A stretch of 64,000 nt of DNA from Camellia lanceoleosa. Its lineage: Eukaryota; Streptophyta; Magnoliopsida; Ericales; Theaceae. The stretch lies in contig CM045759.1 in NCBI GenBank assembly GCA_025200525.1, positions 4,960,001 through 5,024,000 of the forward strand, read 5' to 3'. Both the position numbers and the translations under genes were made by a program. Below are positions 23,135 through 33,665 of this stretch, in pieces. The notes beneath the pieces were generated by a model, which was given only the letters and a program-made list of their open reading frames with translations, searched no databases and was not told the origin of the DNA. Within the stretch, counting starts at the first letter, position 1; each line of letters opens with the position of its first letter.

Positions 23135-23407
23135 CTATTGGGCTGGATGATTTAGTTTCACCCTTGCTGAAGATTTGAACTCAGGACTTGTGGTGACAAA
23201 AGCATCTAAAGTGGTGTCTTTCTGTGCACTCTTTGGACTCTAACTTACCTGAGAAGATGGTGTTGTCTCAACTTCTTGTGCTTGGACCAAAGCTTCTCTT
23301 TAACTTTGTGGTTCAATATCCAGAATTGGAGACTCACCATTCTCATCCTCATTTGTCGCTGGAGTAGGGGAACCTGTGTCATCTATAACTACATTGATTG
23401 ATTCCAT

Positions 23408-25426
23408 TCAAGAAGAAGTTCGCAGGTTATAGACTCGAAAAGCCCTACTAGTGGTTGAATACCCTAGAAAAATACCCTCATCACTTTGGGAGTCAAATTT
23501 GCCCAAAGGCTCTCTATCTTTGAAAATGTAACACTTACTCCCAAAAGTTTTGAAGTATTTTGCATTAGGTTTCAATTCCTTCCACAATTCATATGGAGTT
23601 TGTAGAGTATCGGGCCTTAAATACACGCGATTTATAACATAAACAACAGTATTTAGGGCTTCAGCCCAAAACTTTGGAGGAAGTTTCTTACTAAGGAGCA
23701 TGACCTTAGCCATCTCTTGAATAACCCTGTTCTTCCTCTCAACCACTCCATTTTTTTGTAGAGTAATAGGTGCAGAAAATTCATGCTTGATTCCATGTAT
23801 ATCACAAAAATCCGAAAACGAACTGTTTTCAAACTCACGACCATGATCAGTTCGGATTCTTATGATACGCCTAATGGAAACACCCTGTTCATTTTGGATT
23901 TTAAGGACTAAGGCTTGGAAAGCATCAAACATATCAGATTTTTTCCTTAAAAAATTTACCCACAAAAATCGAGTAAAATCATCAACAGTTAAAAAAATGT
24001 ATCTTTTACCTCCAATGCTTTCAGTGCGAGTGGGTCCCATAAGATCCATATGAACCAATTCAAGAGGATGTTTGGTTGTAAAGCTGTTCACCTTTTTATG
24101 AGCGGCACGGGTTTGCTTCCCGAGTTGACATGGTCCACACACATGATTCAGATTCTTACGCAGTTTAGGTACTTCTCTCACTAGCTCTTTGTTGGCTATC
24201 TTAGTTAGGCCTTTGAAATTCATGTGACCTAATCTTTGATGCCACAAATCAATATTACTTATGATGGCTGAGTGACAAGTAAGATCATTAGTAGTAACAA
24301 TCCCATAGTAGTTATCAGATGTGCAAACCTCATGCAAGACAGTATTTCTCTTTTTATCCAAAATTTCACACTTATTTTTTGAAAACAATACTTCATGGTG
24401 GGAATCACACATTTAACTAATGCTCAAAAGATTTGTTTTACGGCCATCAACAAGTAAAGCATTTTCAAGCTTGGGAAGACCAGCTACACTTATAGAGCCC
24501 TTACTAATGACTCTAGAAGTGCCACCATCTCCAAAGGTAACAATTCCACCTTCATATTTTTCAAGGGAGGTGAAGTAGGATTTGTCACCTAACATGTGAC
24601 GAGAGCACCCACTATCAAGATACCACATGTGTGAGTCACATGCTTTTAGAGCAGTGTGAACAACTAAACAAGTCAAATCATCTTTTCTCACCCAAATCTT
24701 TTTGGTCTTAACAAAATCAGGTATGGCGGTCTTGGTAAATGTCTTGGCGTTGTGAACACCCTCACGAATCTTGGTATTCCACCTAGACATGTAAGGTCGT
24801 CTCCTAACCCAAAAAGTATTCGAATTTCTATCCTTTTGAGACACCTTACCAAACAATTTAAAGCAATAAGGATGAATATGGCCATACCTATCACAATGAT
24901 GACAAATAAAAACAAGTTTTACCTCCCTTTTGTTGATCTTACTCCCGTTAGGTAGATGAAGAGAGGGATCACCCTTGTGTACCTTCAGCTTTCCTTTTGC
25001 TTGAGTCTTCAGGTCATGTGATGTAGAGGCCTGTCCCTTGTGAGCTGTCGCACCATAGCCTAGCCCACTTTTGTCACAACCCATTTGTTGAGACCCAAGG
25101 ATGTCTTCTAATGATTTGGAACCTTTGTTCCACATGGCAATTGTGGCTCTAGCAATTCGGAGTTCTTCATCTTTATGACAAACCATCTCTTCCAATGTAG
25201 CTTGTGACATCTCAAGGCTTTCAAGCTTCTCTTCATATGTGGAATACACTTTCAGGAGTTCATTCCTTTTAGTTTCACAGGATAAAAGTTTCCCACATAG
25301 GTCTTGCCTGTCACTAGAGATCTTGATGACATTCTGCTTTGCTATTACAAGTTCTCCTTTTAGCTTGACATTCTCGCTTTCACATGCTTTGAGCTTGAGA
25401 GTGAGTTTGTCATTGATCTTGGACAA
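23408..25426 (-). pseudogene. Copia coiled coil, protease and integrase
   Basis: One frame broken only by a TAA at about 24413. First comes a heptad-rich coiled coil (25426-25110, KINDKLTLKLKACESENVKL), then a CCHC knuckle (CHHCDRYGHIHPYC near 24890), the aspartic protease with WYLDSGCSRHM near 24625, then integrase: HHCC zinc finger (WHQRLGHMNF ... CGPCQLGK), and the D-D-E core with HMDLMGP, IRTDHGREFEN (Asn-Gly of the consensus replaced by His-Gly) and VVERKNR. The C-terminal GKFDSQSDEGIFLGY motif is typical of Copia. The enzymes process Gag-Pol and insert cDNA into the host genome. Confidence 0.93.
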
Positions 25427-25666
25427 ATTCAGAGATTCATCGTAAAGCTTTTCGTAAGCTTGTTGTAGATCATCACCATTAATCTCATCATTGTCTTTTG
25501 ATGTTTCATCATCTTCTTTTTGCTTCTCATTCTCCTTGGCCTCATCCAGTCAAGACACTAAGGCAGGAAAGGTGATTGCTGGTGGTGAAGATGAATCTCC
25601 TCTTTCATGGTATTGGCTCAGAATGTCCCATGCATCTTTAGCCTTTGTGCAGTGAGCAACCCGTTG

Positions 25667-26302
25667 CTATTCTTCATCAGAAATTGCTCCACGAATAGTA
25701 ATTAGAACTCTCTGATTGCTCGGATTGTAAGCACTTTCAACATCCTCTTCAATGGCTTGCCAGCCTTCTGGGTCAAAAGCTCTCAGAAACGCCCTCATTC
25801 TGATCTTCCAATACAAGTAATTACTCCCATTAAAGATGGAAGCATGATGTAGATTCTGACCACGAGCAAATTCCACTGGCTTCGGAAGAGATTGTGTAAA
25901 AGTGGACCAAAATGCCATGAAAGCACTATCCCCGTCTTCACCAGATTTAGTTTCTTCGGGTTCTTGCTCCGACCCGCTTTCATCATCCCAAGTCACTGTG
26001 TAGACTTTCTTCCGATTCTTTTTCAAAGGACATTCAAGGGCAATATGTCCAAACCCTTGACATTCATAACACTTGACCCTTTGCCCCTTTACGATTTTCT
26101 TTTCAGTTTTTTTAGCAAGTTTTGATGGAAAAGTTTTGGGTTTATCATTACTCTTGTCTTTTGAAATAGGGTCTCTGAAATTAGGTTTCTTTTTCTTTAA
26201 ATTTGTTTTGAACTGTTTAGTAAACATAGCCATCATCTCAGACTCTAAATCAAACTCAGTCTCAAGAGTTTTTGCAGTCTCATGAGCACTAGTGAAAGCC
26301 AC
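25667..26302 (-). pseudogene. Copia gag, zinc knuckle followed by a second UBN2-like N-terminal module
   Basis: This 211-codon frame has a Lys-rich segment, a CCHC zinc knuckle CYECQGFGHIALEC at about residue 77, an acidic stretch (DDESGSEQEPEE), and then, unexpectedly, a second copy of the Gag N-terminal motif: FNGSNYLYWKIRMRAFLRAF at about residue 159. After the TAG that ends the open stretch it continues as QRVAHCTKAKDAWDILSQYH (to about 25600). In related elements the coiled-coil segment follows the zinc knuckle directly. The added module differs clearly from the first copy, so it was acquired from another Copia gag and is not a recent duplication. Confidence 0.85.
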
Positions 26303-26422
26303 ACTATCTTTTTATTTTTTCTTAGAAATCTGGTGGGCTTCATGAGTCTGCAAGTTTCCAACCAACTGATCATGCTTGAGGGTATCAACATCCTGAGCCT
26401 CCTTAATGGCTGTCACTTTTGA

Positions 26423-26978
26423 TTAGAACCTCTCCGGTAATGACCTCAAAATTTTTCCAACAACTTTAGCTTCAGGGATTTTTTCACCGAGTGTGAAATA
26501 GGAATTCATGATGTCACTAAGTTTAGCATAGAAATCATCAAACGCCTCATCATCACGCATAAAAAGAGTTTCAAAGGCAGAGGTGAGACGTTGAAGTTTT
26601 GCCCTTTTAACAGAAGTAGTACTCTTGTGAATCATTTCAAGAATGTCCCAAGCCTCTTTTGCTACCTCACACGTGCAGATACGACGAAACTCTTCAGGTG
26701 TGACGGAGCAAAAAAAGGGAATTGAGAGCCTTACTGTTGCAACTCGAGTTTTGATAATCGGTTGTGTCCCATTTATCAAGGGGTTTGGGAATATCAATAC
26801 CATCAATGGTGACAATAGGTTCACTCCACCCATAGATCACGCAGTGCCAAACTTTCTCATCGATGGATTTTAAAAATGCTCTCATACGAGCTTTCCAATA
26901 AGAATAGTTTGTACCATCAAGTAATGGAGGTCTATGGGTCGAGTTACCTTCACGAATTGAATCCATATTACCAATCAC
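26423..26978 (-). pseudogene. Copia gag, N-terminal part
   Basis: Minus-strand frames 26978-26694 and 26833-26423 encode PPLLDGTNYSYWKARMRAFL, the gag N-terminal signature of Copia, and then EEFRRICTCEVAKEAWDILE and AFDDFYAKLSDIMNSYFTLG plus KVVGKILRSLPERF, the UBN2 region. A frame change falls in the overlap (about 26700-26830), and a TAG follows the first open stretch. The product is the particle-forming Gag. Zinc knuckle and coiled coil follow in the next entries. Confidence 0.9.
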
Positions 26979-27023
26979 ACTAAATCACACTCCTATAGTT
27001 TTGATAAAAACAAAGAATGACCT

Positions 27024-27035
27024 GCTCTGATACCA
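27024..27035 (-). other. Primer binding site (initiator Met tRNA)
   Basis: The minus strand reads TGGTATCAGAGC two bases after the 5' LTR end. This is the standard complement of the 3' end of initiator methionine tRNA used by plant Copia elements. Confidence 0.95.
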
Positions 27036-27037
27036 AT

Positions 27038-27930
27038 TAAAAATCCTAAGTGATTCGTAATTAGATCAAGTTTTAAATATTCCAACTCCCAATCATTTAA
27101 AACACATAATCTAAATCATCAAGCACTTACGAAAGTGATCTAGATTGTTGTTTTGGAAAAAACAATAAATAGACACAAATGATTTTTATGTGGAAAAAGC
27201 ATAATTGAAGCACCATCAATTGTCATAAAAAAACCACGGGCGAAACGCCACTAATCAATCCACTACTGAAGAAAGAAATATTACAAAGATAACAAACAAA
27301 TTACCAAACGCATCCAATTTGTCTTCAAACCTTCTATAAATCTTTCACCAAGCCTTCGTCTCGGAATTGATTAACTTGAAGTTGAATCCACAACTTCACT
27401 TGTCGAATCAACGACTACGCACAGTATCAAAATCCTTTAAAATTCCACGTTTGAATCTCTGGAATCCACCGAAGAAGAATACTCTTGAATATAACCAATC
27501 AACCTCCTTGATATATGCTTATCAATACATGAGTTTAATACTCACTCAAATCATCAAGGAAAACTCACAAAAACTCCAAAAGAAAACTTTAGAAAACCTT
27601 AAAGTAGACCTCAAAACGTAATCCTAGTTTTGGACTAAAACAAGTACTTATAGGAATCTGGGACAGCGAAGCTTGTTCGAGCGAATCGCTCGAGCAAAGA
27701 CTCTCTCGCTCGAGTGAGGAACTTATCACACATGATTTCCATAAGTGTTTCGCTCGAGCCACACTACCTGCGCTCGAGCGTACATTCATCCTTCTCAAGT
27801 TTTTTACAGACGGAGCCTTCGCTTGAGCGACGACTCCTTCGCTCGAGCGAGCAACACTAAACAGAAAGGAAACTTACAACTCAATAACTCAAGTTTGTTC
27901 GTGGAATTGACAAGACTAAGGGACCTAACA
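27038..27930 (-). repeat. Copia 5' LTR
   Basis: 893 bases, minus-strand start TGTTAGGTCC. The inner end has mutated from CA to TA. It holds seven CGCTCGAGCG-type words (27676-27849), three more than the 3' LTR, upstream of the same TATA-like sequence (27646-27655). Confidence 0.95.
27646..27849 (-). promoter_or_regulatory. Copia 5' LTR promoter: CGCTCGAGCG word array plus TATA
   Basis: Words at 27676, 27687, 27707, 27751, 27771, 27820 and 27840, each equal to or one to two bases off the palindrome CGCTCGAGCG, separated by unrelated spacers. On the minus strand the array ends about 20 bases before CTATAAGTAC (27646-27655). Position in U3 upstream of TATA suggests a promoter or enhancer role. 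This is inferred. Confidence 0.6.
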
Positions 27931-27935
27931 CTTTT

Positions 27936-29790
27936 ATTTTGAATTTTTTGATTTTCATATTTTTTGTCTTTAACACTTTTTTTATTAACCCTTTTATTTC
28001 ATTTTTTTTTTTAGATTCACTTAATTTAACACTTTTTTATATTTTAAGTTTACTTTTAGATTTAGATTCTCTTAATCTAAATACACTTAGAAAATAATTT
28101 GTTGTGTATTCTTTTTGAAAAAAAATATATTAATATTAAATAATAATAACAAAAAAATATATAATAATAAAAAAATAGTACATGCTTGAATTTATAAATT
28201 TTTTTGCCAATATTTACTTTTTAATTCTATTTAGATTATTAGATATTAGATTTTTATGTAAAACTATAATTTAAATATAAACTATGAAGAACTTTCAGTA
28301 TGTTTAATCACCAAAACTATGAAAATATAAAAAATCAAAAATTGAAAAATATATTTAAAAAATATAACCAACAAAAGTGGTTCTTATTTAGAATTTTGAC
28401 ATCATACATTGGTTATTAAAATACCATGTAAAATATTACAGTTCATAAAATATAATTTAAACAAAAAGAAAGTATATGAAGATAACCTGCGAATTTTTGA
28501 GATGCAGTACAAATGTCTATTTTAAAAATCATGTGCTTTCCTCTGTTTAAATTCAAACGAATGAATACAATTTTAAGATTCAACCAAAATTATTTACACT
28601 GATTTGATCTATGATGAACAATTTTAAATATTATGTATATTAGTATAGAAGTAGACATAGGAAATAAAAAAGAGTAATTATTTTTTTCTTTTTTAATCAA
28701 CATCAATGTAAAATATAGGAAGACGACTTCTTTTTCTTTTCTTTTTTTTTTTTGTTGGTAAAAAGAGAGACGGTTTATTTATATTTATATAGGACTCTTG
28801 GAATTAATTTTCTCTATATATATAGAAAATCAATGTCAAATTTTCTTTTTATAAGGCTTAAAATTTTTAAAAATAAAGAGATAGTTAGTTTATATAAGAC
28901 TCTTCATGACTTTTAGAAAATATAATAAATTTGAGAAGATAAAATTGAGATTTAAAAAAAAATTGGATATGTATGAGATTTTCGTAACTTGAACCCATTC
29001 GGTCAAGCAGTGGATGACATGCAATCGGTCCAAACTTCACCTTGGAGCACCCCTACTCTTTACTCATACTTTGCATCTTTCATTTTTGCTCCCTCCCGCA
29101 ATTTTTTGGAGTCTAAACTTTTTAATTTTATGTTTGGATGTAGGATTTGTTAAAAATTTAAAAAAATAATAATAATAAAGAGAATTTAATATATATATAT
29201 ATATATAATACATTCAATTTTATAGGTAACCAAACAAATTTTATTTTTTTTTAAATATCTATTCATTTTCTTCTCACTTCCGTAACCTAAGCAAAAAAAA
29301 AAAAAAAAAAAAAGGCAAAACAAACAAACAAACAAGCAAATAAATTTAGCTTATTTCACTTCTTTTCTTTTTCATCCATTCTATAAATTCAAAATTCCAA
29401 TATAATGTAAAGAAATATTTAATTAATGTATTCAAATTCAACTCACAATTACTTTTATTCCAATTTTTAAATATATAGCTATTTACGAGGGATACTTTTG
29501 ATTTACTTTTATTTTTTATTTTTTATAAGTTTTTTGATTTGGATTTGTGAAGAGCTTATGGTGTTTAGAGTTTGCTTGGTAGCTTTTTTGTTGACTTATT
29601 TTCATTTGTAGTGAATTTCTTTTAAATTTTTTCAAAAAACTTTTGGCTTCTAGAGATGGATTGAAAATTTTAAAAAATTCTCAAAAAAGTTCAGAAATAA
29701 CAAAATAGTAGACTTTATTTAGGCAAAAAGCAAAAGACATTACAGACCATCGAATAAACCAACAATAATCAAATGGTTAAGATCAATTAC
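27936..29790. other. AT-rich DNA without gene
   Basis: Very AT-rich with T-rich and A-rich runs, a (TA)n run near 29191-29207 and a poly-A run near 29293-29313. A short palindrome (TTTTCTCTATATATATAGAA at about 28810) may fold. No coding signal. Confidence 0.65.
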
Positions 29791-29795
29791 TATTA

Positions 29796-30023
29796 GGAGT
29801 GTTTAAATTATTTAGTGAATGGAAGAACTGAATCAAATCGATCTCTTTAAATTGGATTGGTTCGATTTTTGAGTGTATTGGTTTGGTTCTAGATTTTAAA
29901 TCATCAAACTGATACGATTAGGTTGATTCTTAGATTTGACCTAGTCTTAACAAAACCAATCCAAGAACTAAACCTATTAATATATATTTTCAATTTTTAT
30001 TTATATTAACATATCTTCACCTA
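29796..30023. repeat. Left part of an AT-rich element split by the Mutator-like insertion (tentative)
   Basis: Begins TTAGGAGTGTT and contains GATTGGTTCGATTTTTGAG-type text. The right part would be 50841-51596, ending in AACACCCCTAA. The ends are roughly inverted, and the internal GGTTTGGTT-like texture is shared. No target duplication was confirmed. Confidence 0.35.
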
Positions 30024-30270
30024 GGAAAATTGGCCTAAGGTCCCTCCTTTACTTTTGATAGGAGGAGAGGTCCAAAATAATATGCTTTGATGGCTAAGGT
30101 TCCTCAAGTTTATTTTAAATTATAAAGTACCTAAATTACCCTTGTTTTATAACATAAATTTGTTCGAATATTATATTGTTGACTTCACGGTGAGATTTTG
30201 GAAACCGAATTCGCAGTGGAGATTTTGTCGGACATTGCAATGGAGTTTTGCTACGATCGTGTAGGTGTTA

Positions 30271-30643
30271 CAGTGTGTTGATCGCGTAGATTTTCAGTGG
30301 AGTTGAATCATGTTTGTTTTCGATAGAGATTCCACATACATTTTGATTTTTGTTTTGAATTTTTGTTTAGAGAGATGCCAGCTTGATAGAGTTAATTTTT
30401 ATTTTTAGAATTAATTTTTGATTCTCTGTGTTTTGATCAATTTCAAAGAGTGTTGACAGTGTGTTGAACGCGTAGGTTTTTCAGTGGAGTTGAATCAGGT
30501 TTGTTTTCGATTTAGATTCCACATGGATTTTGATTTTTGTTTTGAATTTTTGTTTAGAGAGAGGCCAGCTTGATAGAGTTGATTTTTATTTTTGGAATTA
30601 ATTTTTCATTCTCTGTTTTTTGATCAATTTCAAAGAGTGTTGA
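30271..30643 (+). repeat. Two tandem 186-187-base units in the MULE 5' region
   Basis: Copies 30271-30456 and 30457-30643 both begin CAGTGTGTTGA and include CAGTGGAGTTGAATCA and GATCAATTTCAAAGAGTGTT. Located upstream of the transposase, they may duplicate promoter or 5' untranslated sequence. Confidence 0.85.
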
Positions 30644-31323
30644 CAGTGTAGTTGATTTTGATGTTTACAGTTCATTTTTCGTGCTCTGTTTTTCATCAAC
30701 ATGCTGATCAATGATAAGTTTTGTTCTATGTTTTTTCAAACTAGAGAAATTTTTTTAAACCAGAAAAATTTTATTTTCTGCACTTTTGATGGTATAGTCC
30801 AGAGAAAATTCTAAGTTTGTTATTATAATCCAATGAAAATCACAGAGAAAATTATAAGTGCATATGGACATATTATTAGAAGTTTCTAATGCAAATAGAA
30901 TATGAGAAAGTAAACGTAAGTTCATAAATTTCTCTGGACTTTTATTTGTAGTTCAAAGAAAATTATAAGTTTGTTACTTTCAGTTTGTAGTTCAGAGAAA
31001 ATTATATGTTTGTAGAAGATGAATATAAGTTTTTGTTTCTCTAAGCAAAAGTTATTTTTTGCATTTTTTCTTTCAGTTTAGATGGACAATGCAGTGTTTT
31101 TTGTTATCTTGAAGGTGTATATAAGTTTGAAAATTTCTCTAGATTTTTCTATGAGTGCAATATTGCAGAATAACGCATAGAAAATTGTTAGCTTGTAGTG
31201 AGGTGAAAATCACAGAGAAGCCTATAATTTCATAACAGATATTCTATGTGATTTTTTTCAATGATTGTGTTTAATAGTTAGCAGTAAATTTCTCGGTGAT
31301 TCTCTCTGGATTCATTAAGTTTC

Positions 31324-33483
31324 TGTTACGCCCTCAAAATAATACATAAATCCCATCATATTAGACATGCAATGGTATAAAGAAATCAACACCTTTTCAT
31401 TCATCAGAGTAATTCTTACAACAATATTACATGTTAACAACAAAAGCAAGTGCCCTATAGGCTTACAGCTTTCCAAGTTAACACTTGGTTTCACAAAAGA
31501 AGAGTACTAACTCTATACAAAATAAGCCCGTGGCTTGATGTACATGTAATACAACAAAATAATAAAATAAAAAAAAGTCTTCAACTCCCACATCCATCCA
31601 AGCTATGTCCTTGGAGGTGGCATGCTACCTGTACCTGAAAGTGATGTCCCATATAGGGTGAGCCAACGCCCAGTAGAGATATGCTAAACACAATATGAGC
31701 AATAACTAAGACATCAGAAATTGATAAATGTTTAACTCACAAAGATCAATTTATAATTCCATTTTCATTACATGACAACCGTGTCTATGTTTCATTTCAT
31801 TTTCCATTTCTTATACAATTCTCAATTCACAACAGCGGCTCAGAACCTGGCCAATAACTTACATGAGACAGTGACTCATATTAAACATTTCCCGTTCTAC
31901 ATTAGATAAGCGTACTAGCTATATTAACATCCCAACAAATAACCATACAAGCTGTATCCACACTTCAACAGATAAGCATATGAGCTATATCACACTTCCA
32001 TAGATATGCATATGAGCTATATCAACACTTCCAGGGATAAGCGTATGAGCTATATCAACACATTAACTGACAAGCATATGAGCTGTATCAGTGGAGTCCA
32101 TCCCCTATCTCCTCCCAAACAACATCCGGTTTAGAGGTCCATCCCCTAAACCGTGGAGTACACCCCTATCTCGTCCCACACACACAATGTATATACACAA
32201 AGGCCATATACGCAATCAATCAATACATAACGTTAATGTATTCTATCAACCGCCATACTCCATGACGCACCCAACTGATTAGTTTTAGTTTGCCTAATCA
32301 TCATGTATTGTCTACAACAATCAAAACTACCCTCCACCGGTAGCCTAAGCAATTATTTCTAAACAGATAATTAAAGCTCCAACAGATAAAATATCAATGT
32401 TTTCGAAAATGAGCGATTAATAAATCCAACTCTACCATTTCACAATAAAATGAGCCAATTTCATTATTTACAACTCAATTCCAAATAACAACAACTTTCC
32501 CAAATTAATTATGCCAATTAACTTATATAACAAATTAGGGCTTTCTCCCCCATTCCTCATTATTCACTCAAAGGTTCAATAATCAACAACCAACCACTAG
32601 AACATCATTTTGAAACCCAAAATACATCTTAAAGAATCAAAATCACAAAACCCTCATTCATGCTTTTTGAAACCCTAAGTCCCAAATCAAACTATTTAAA
32701 CAATAGACTCGAAATCTATGTTAAAACCCATAAGAGTGAGTAGGAATCCCTACCTCAAGAGATGACACCCAATGGAGAAGATGAAGAAAAACGGAAATGC
32801 TCCAAATCACAAACTTCTTGGATCAAAAGATAGCCCTCGACAATCAACAACTTTTTTGTAAAGGTCAAAGGTGAGGAAACAACTCCTACTAGATCAATAC
32901 CTAGAGAGAAGGTAGAGCTCTAGAGTGAGAAGCTCAACAATGGTGTTTTGGAAAAGTAAGAGAGAGAAAAGATCTTGAAAAAGTGATCAAAAAGTCGGAT
33001 TTGGCTTTTAAATAAGAGTCGCCCCGCTCGAGCGTGGAAACCCTCGCTCGAGCGTCATTCACAGACTCCCGCTCGAGTGTCAAAAATCCCACTCGAGCGG
33101 TGGATACACACTTCCAGAACTTTACACTAAACTAGGTCCCCGCTCGAGCGTCCAACTCCCCGCTCGAGCGTTACACACAACCTCCCGCTCGAGCGTCCAA
33201 CGCTGCAGAAGAAATACTGGGAGATGGAAAATCACGCTCGAGCGTCAAAACTCCCGCTCGAGCGGAGAAGCAACAACGAAGGCCCCGCTCGAGCGGACAG
33301 GTCAAAATCTGGGCAACTAGTTTAGGTTTCTAAGCTCAACCAACCTATTTCAAACCTGCCCAACGCAACCCAAGACTCAAATACAAAGAGTAAAGGATAT
33401 AAACAGGATATACGCAACAACCAACTCCACGGAGCCTAAGTCCGGATGCAACAATTAAAGAAAGGGAAACCGGGATCGCTATA
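31324..33483 (-). mobile_element. Solo LTR (Ty3-type, minus orientation)
   Basis: 2160 bases flanked by GTTTC on both sides (31319-31323 and 33484-33488). On the minus strand it starts TATAGCGATCCCGG (expected TG mutated to TA) and ends GAGGGCGTAACA, an end common to Ty3-type LTRs. No internal retroelement genes are present, so it is what remains after LTR-LTR recombination. It lies in the 5' untranslated intron of the MULE transposase gene. The open frames inside are short and show no family. Confidence 0.75.
33003..33295 (-). promoter_or_regulatory. Solo-LTR promoter: ten CGCTCGAGCG words plus TATA
   Basis: Words start at 33025, 33045, 33070, 33090, 33141, 33161, 33186, 33235, 33255 and 33286; eight are the exact ten-base palindrome and two (33070, 33090) have one mismatch. 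On the minus strand the array is followed at once by CTTATTTAAAAGCC (33003-33016), a TATA-like box. The array lies about 190-460 bases from the LTR start. Confidence 0.65.
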
Positions 33484-33665
33484 GTTTCTGTGATTTTGTT
33501 TTTTGTTATCTTGAAGGTGAATATAAGTTTATAGATGTCTTTAGACTTTTATTTGAGTCTAGAGAAAATTATAATTTTTGGAAATTTCTCTGGACTTTTA
33601 TGTTGTTCTTGTGAAATGTTTTTATGTTAAACAAATTATTTTTCTTGTTTTTTCTTTCAGTTTCA

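Larger units (their letters stand above)
17354..27930 (-). mobile_element. Complete Copia (SIRE-like) LTR retrotransposon, mutated
   Basis: Two direct LTRs (17354-18193 and 27038-27930) are flanked by the identical five bases CTTTT (17349-17353 and 27931-27935). On the minus strand the order is 5' LTR, primer binding site, gag, protease, integrase, RT, RNase H, an additional env-like ORF, polypurine tract, 3' LTR. The order integrase before RT and the sequences identify Copia. Length of 10.6 kb, the gag coiled-coil region and the extra ORF resemble the SIRE/Maximus lineage. Over the first 215 LTR bases I count about 19 differences between the two LTRs, mostly transitions, so the insertion is not recent. 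Many nonsense codons interrupt all frames. Confidence 0.95.

Noticed and set aside
27024..27035. tRNA gene fragment
   Set aside because: Only 12 bases match the tRNA 3' end; it is the primer binding site. I found no complete tRNA or rRNA gene in the window.
33025..33295. CRISPR-like array: short palindromic repeats with roughly regular spacers
   Set aside because: Words are only ten bases, spacing varies from 10 to 41 bases, spacers are not unique acquired sequences, and the DNA is plant nuclear within an LTR.
31324..33483. Non-autonomous Mutator insertion with nine-base duplication AGTTTCTGT
   Set aside because: The nine-base match is possible, but the ends (minus TA..., ...GGGCGTAACA) and the promoter array with TATA fit an LTR with five-base GTTTC duplication better; the extra matching bases are the LTR TG and chance.
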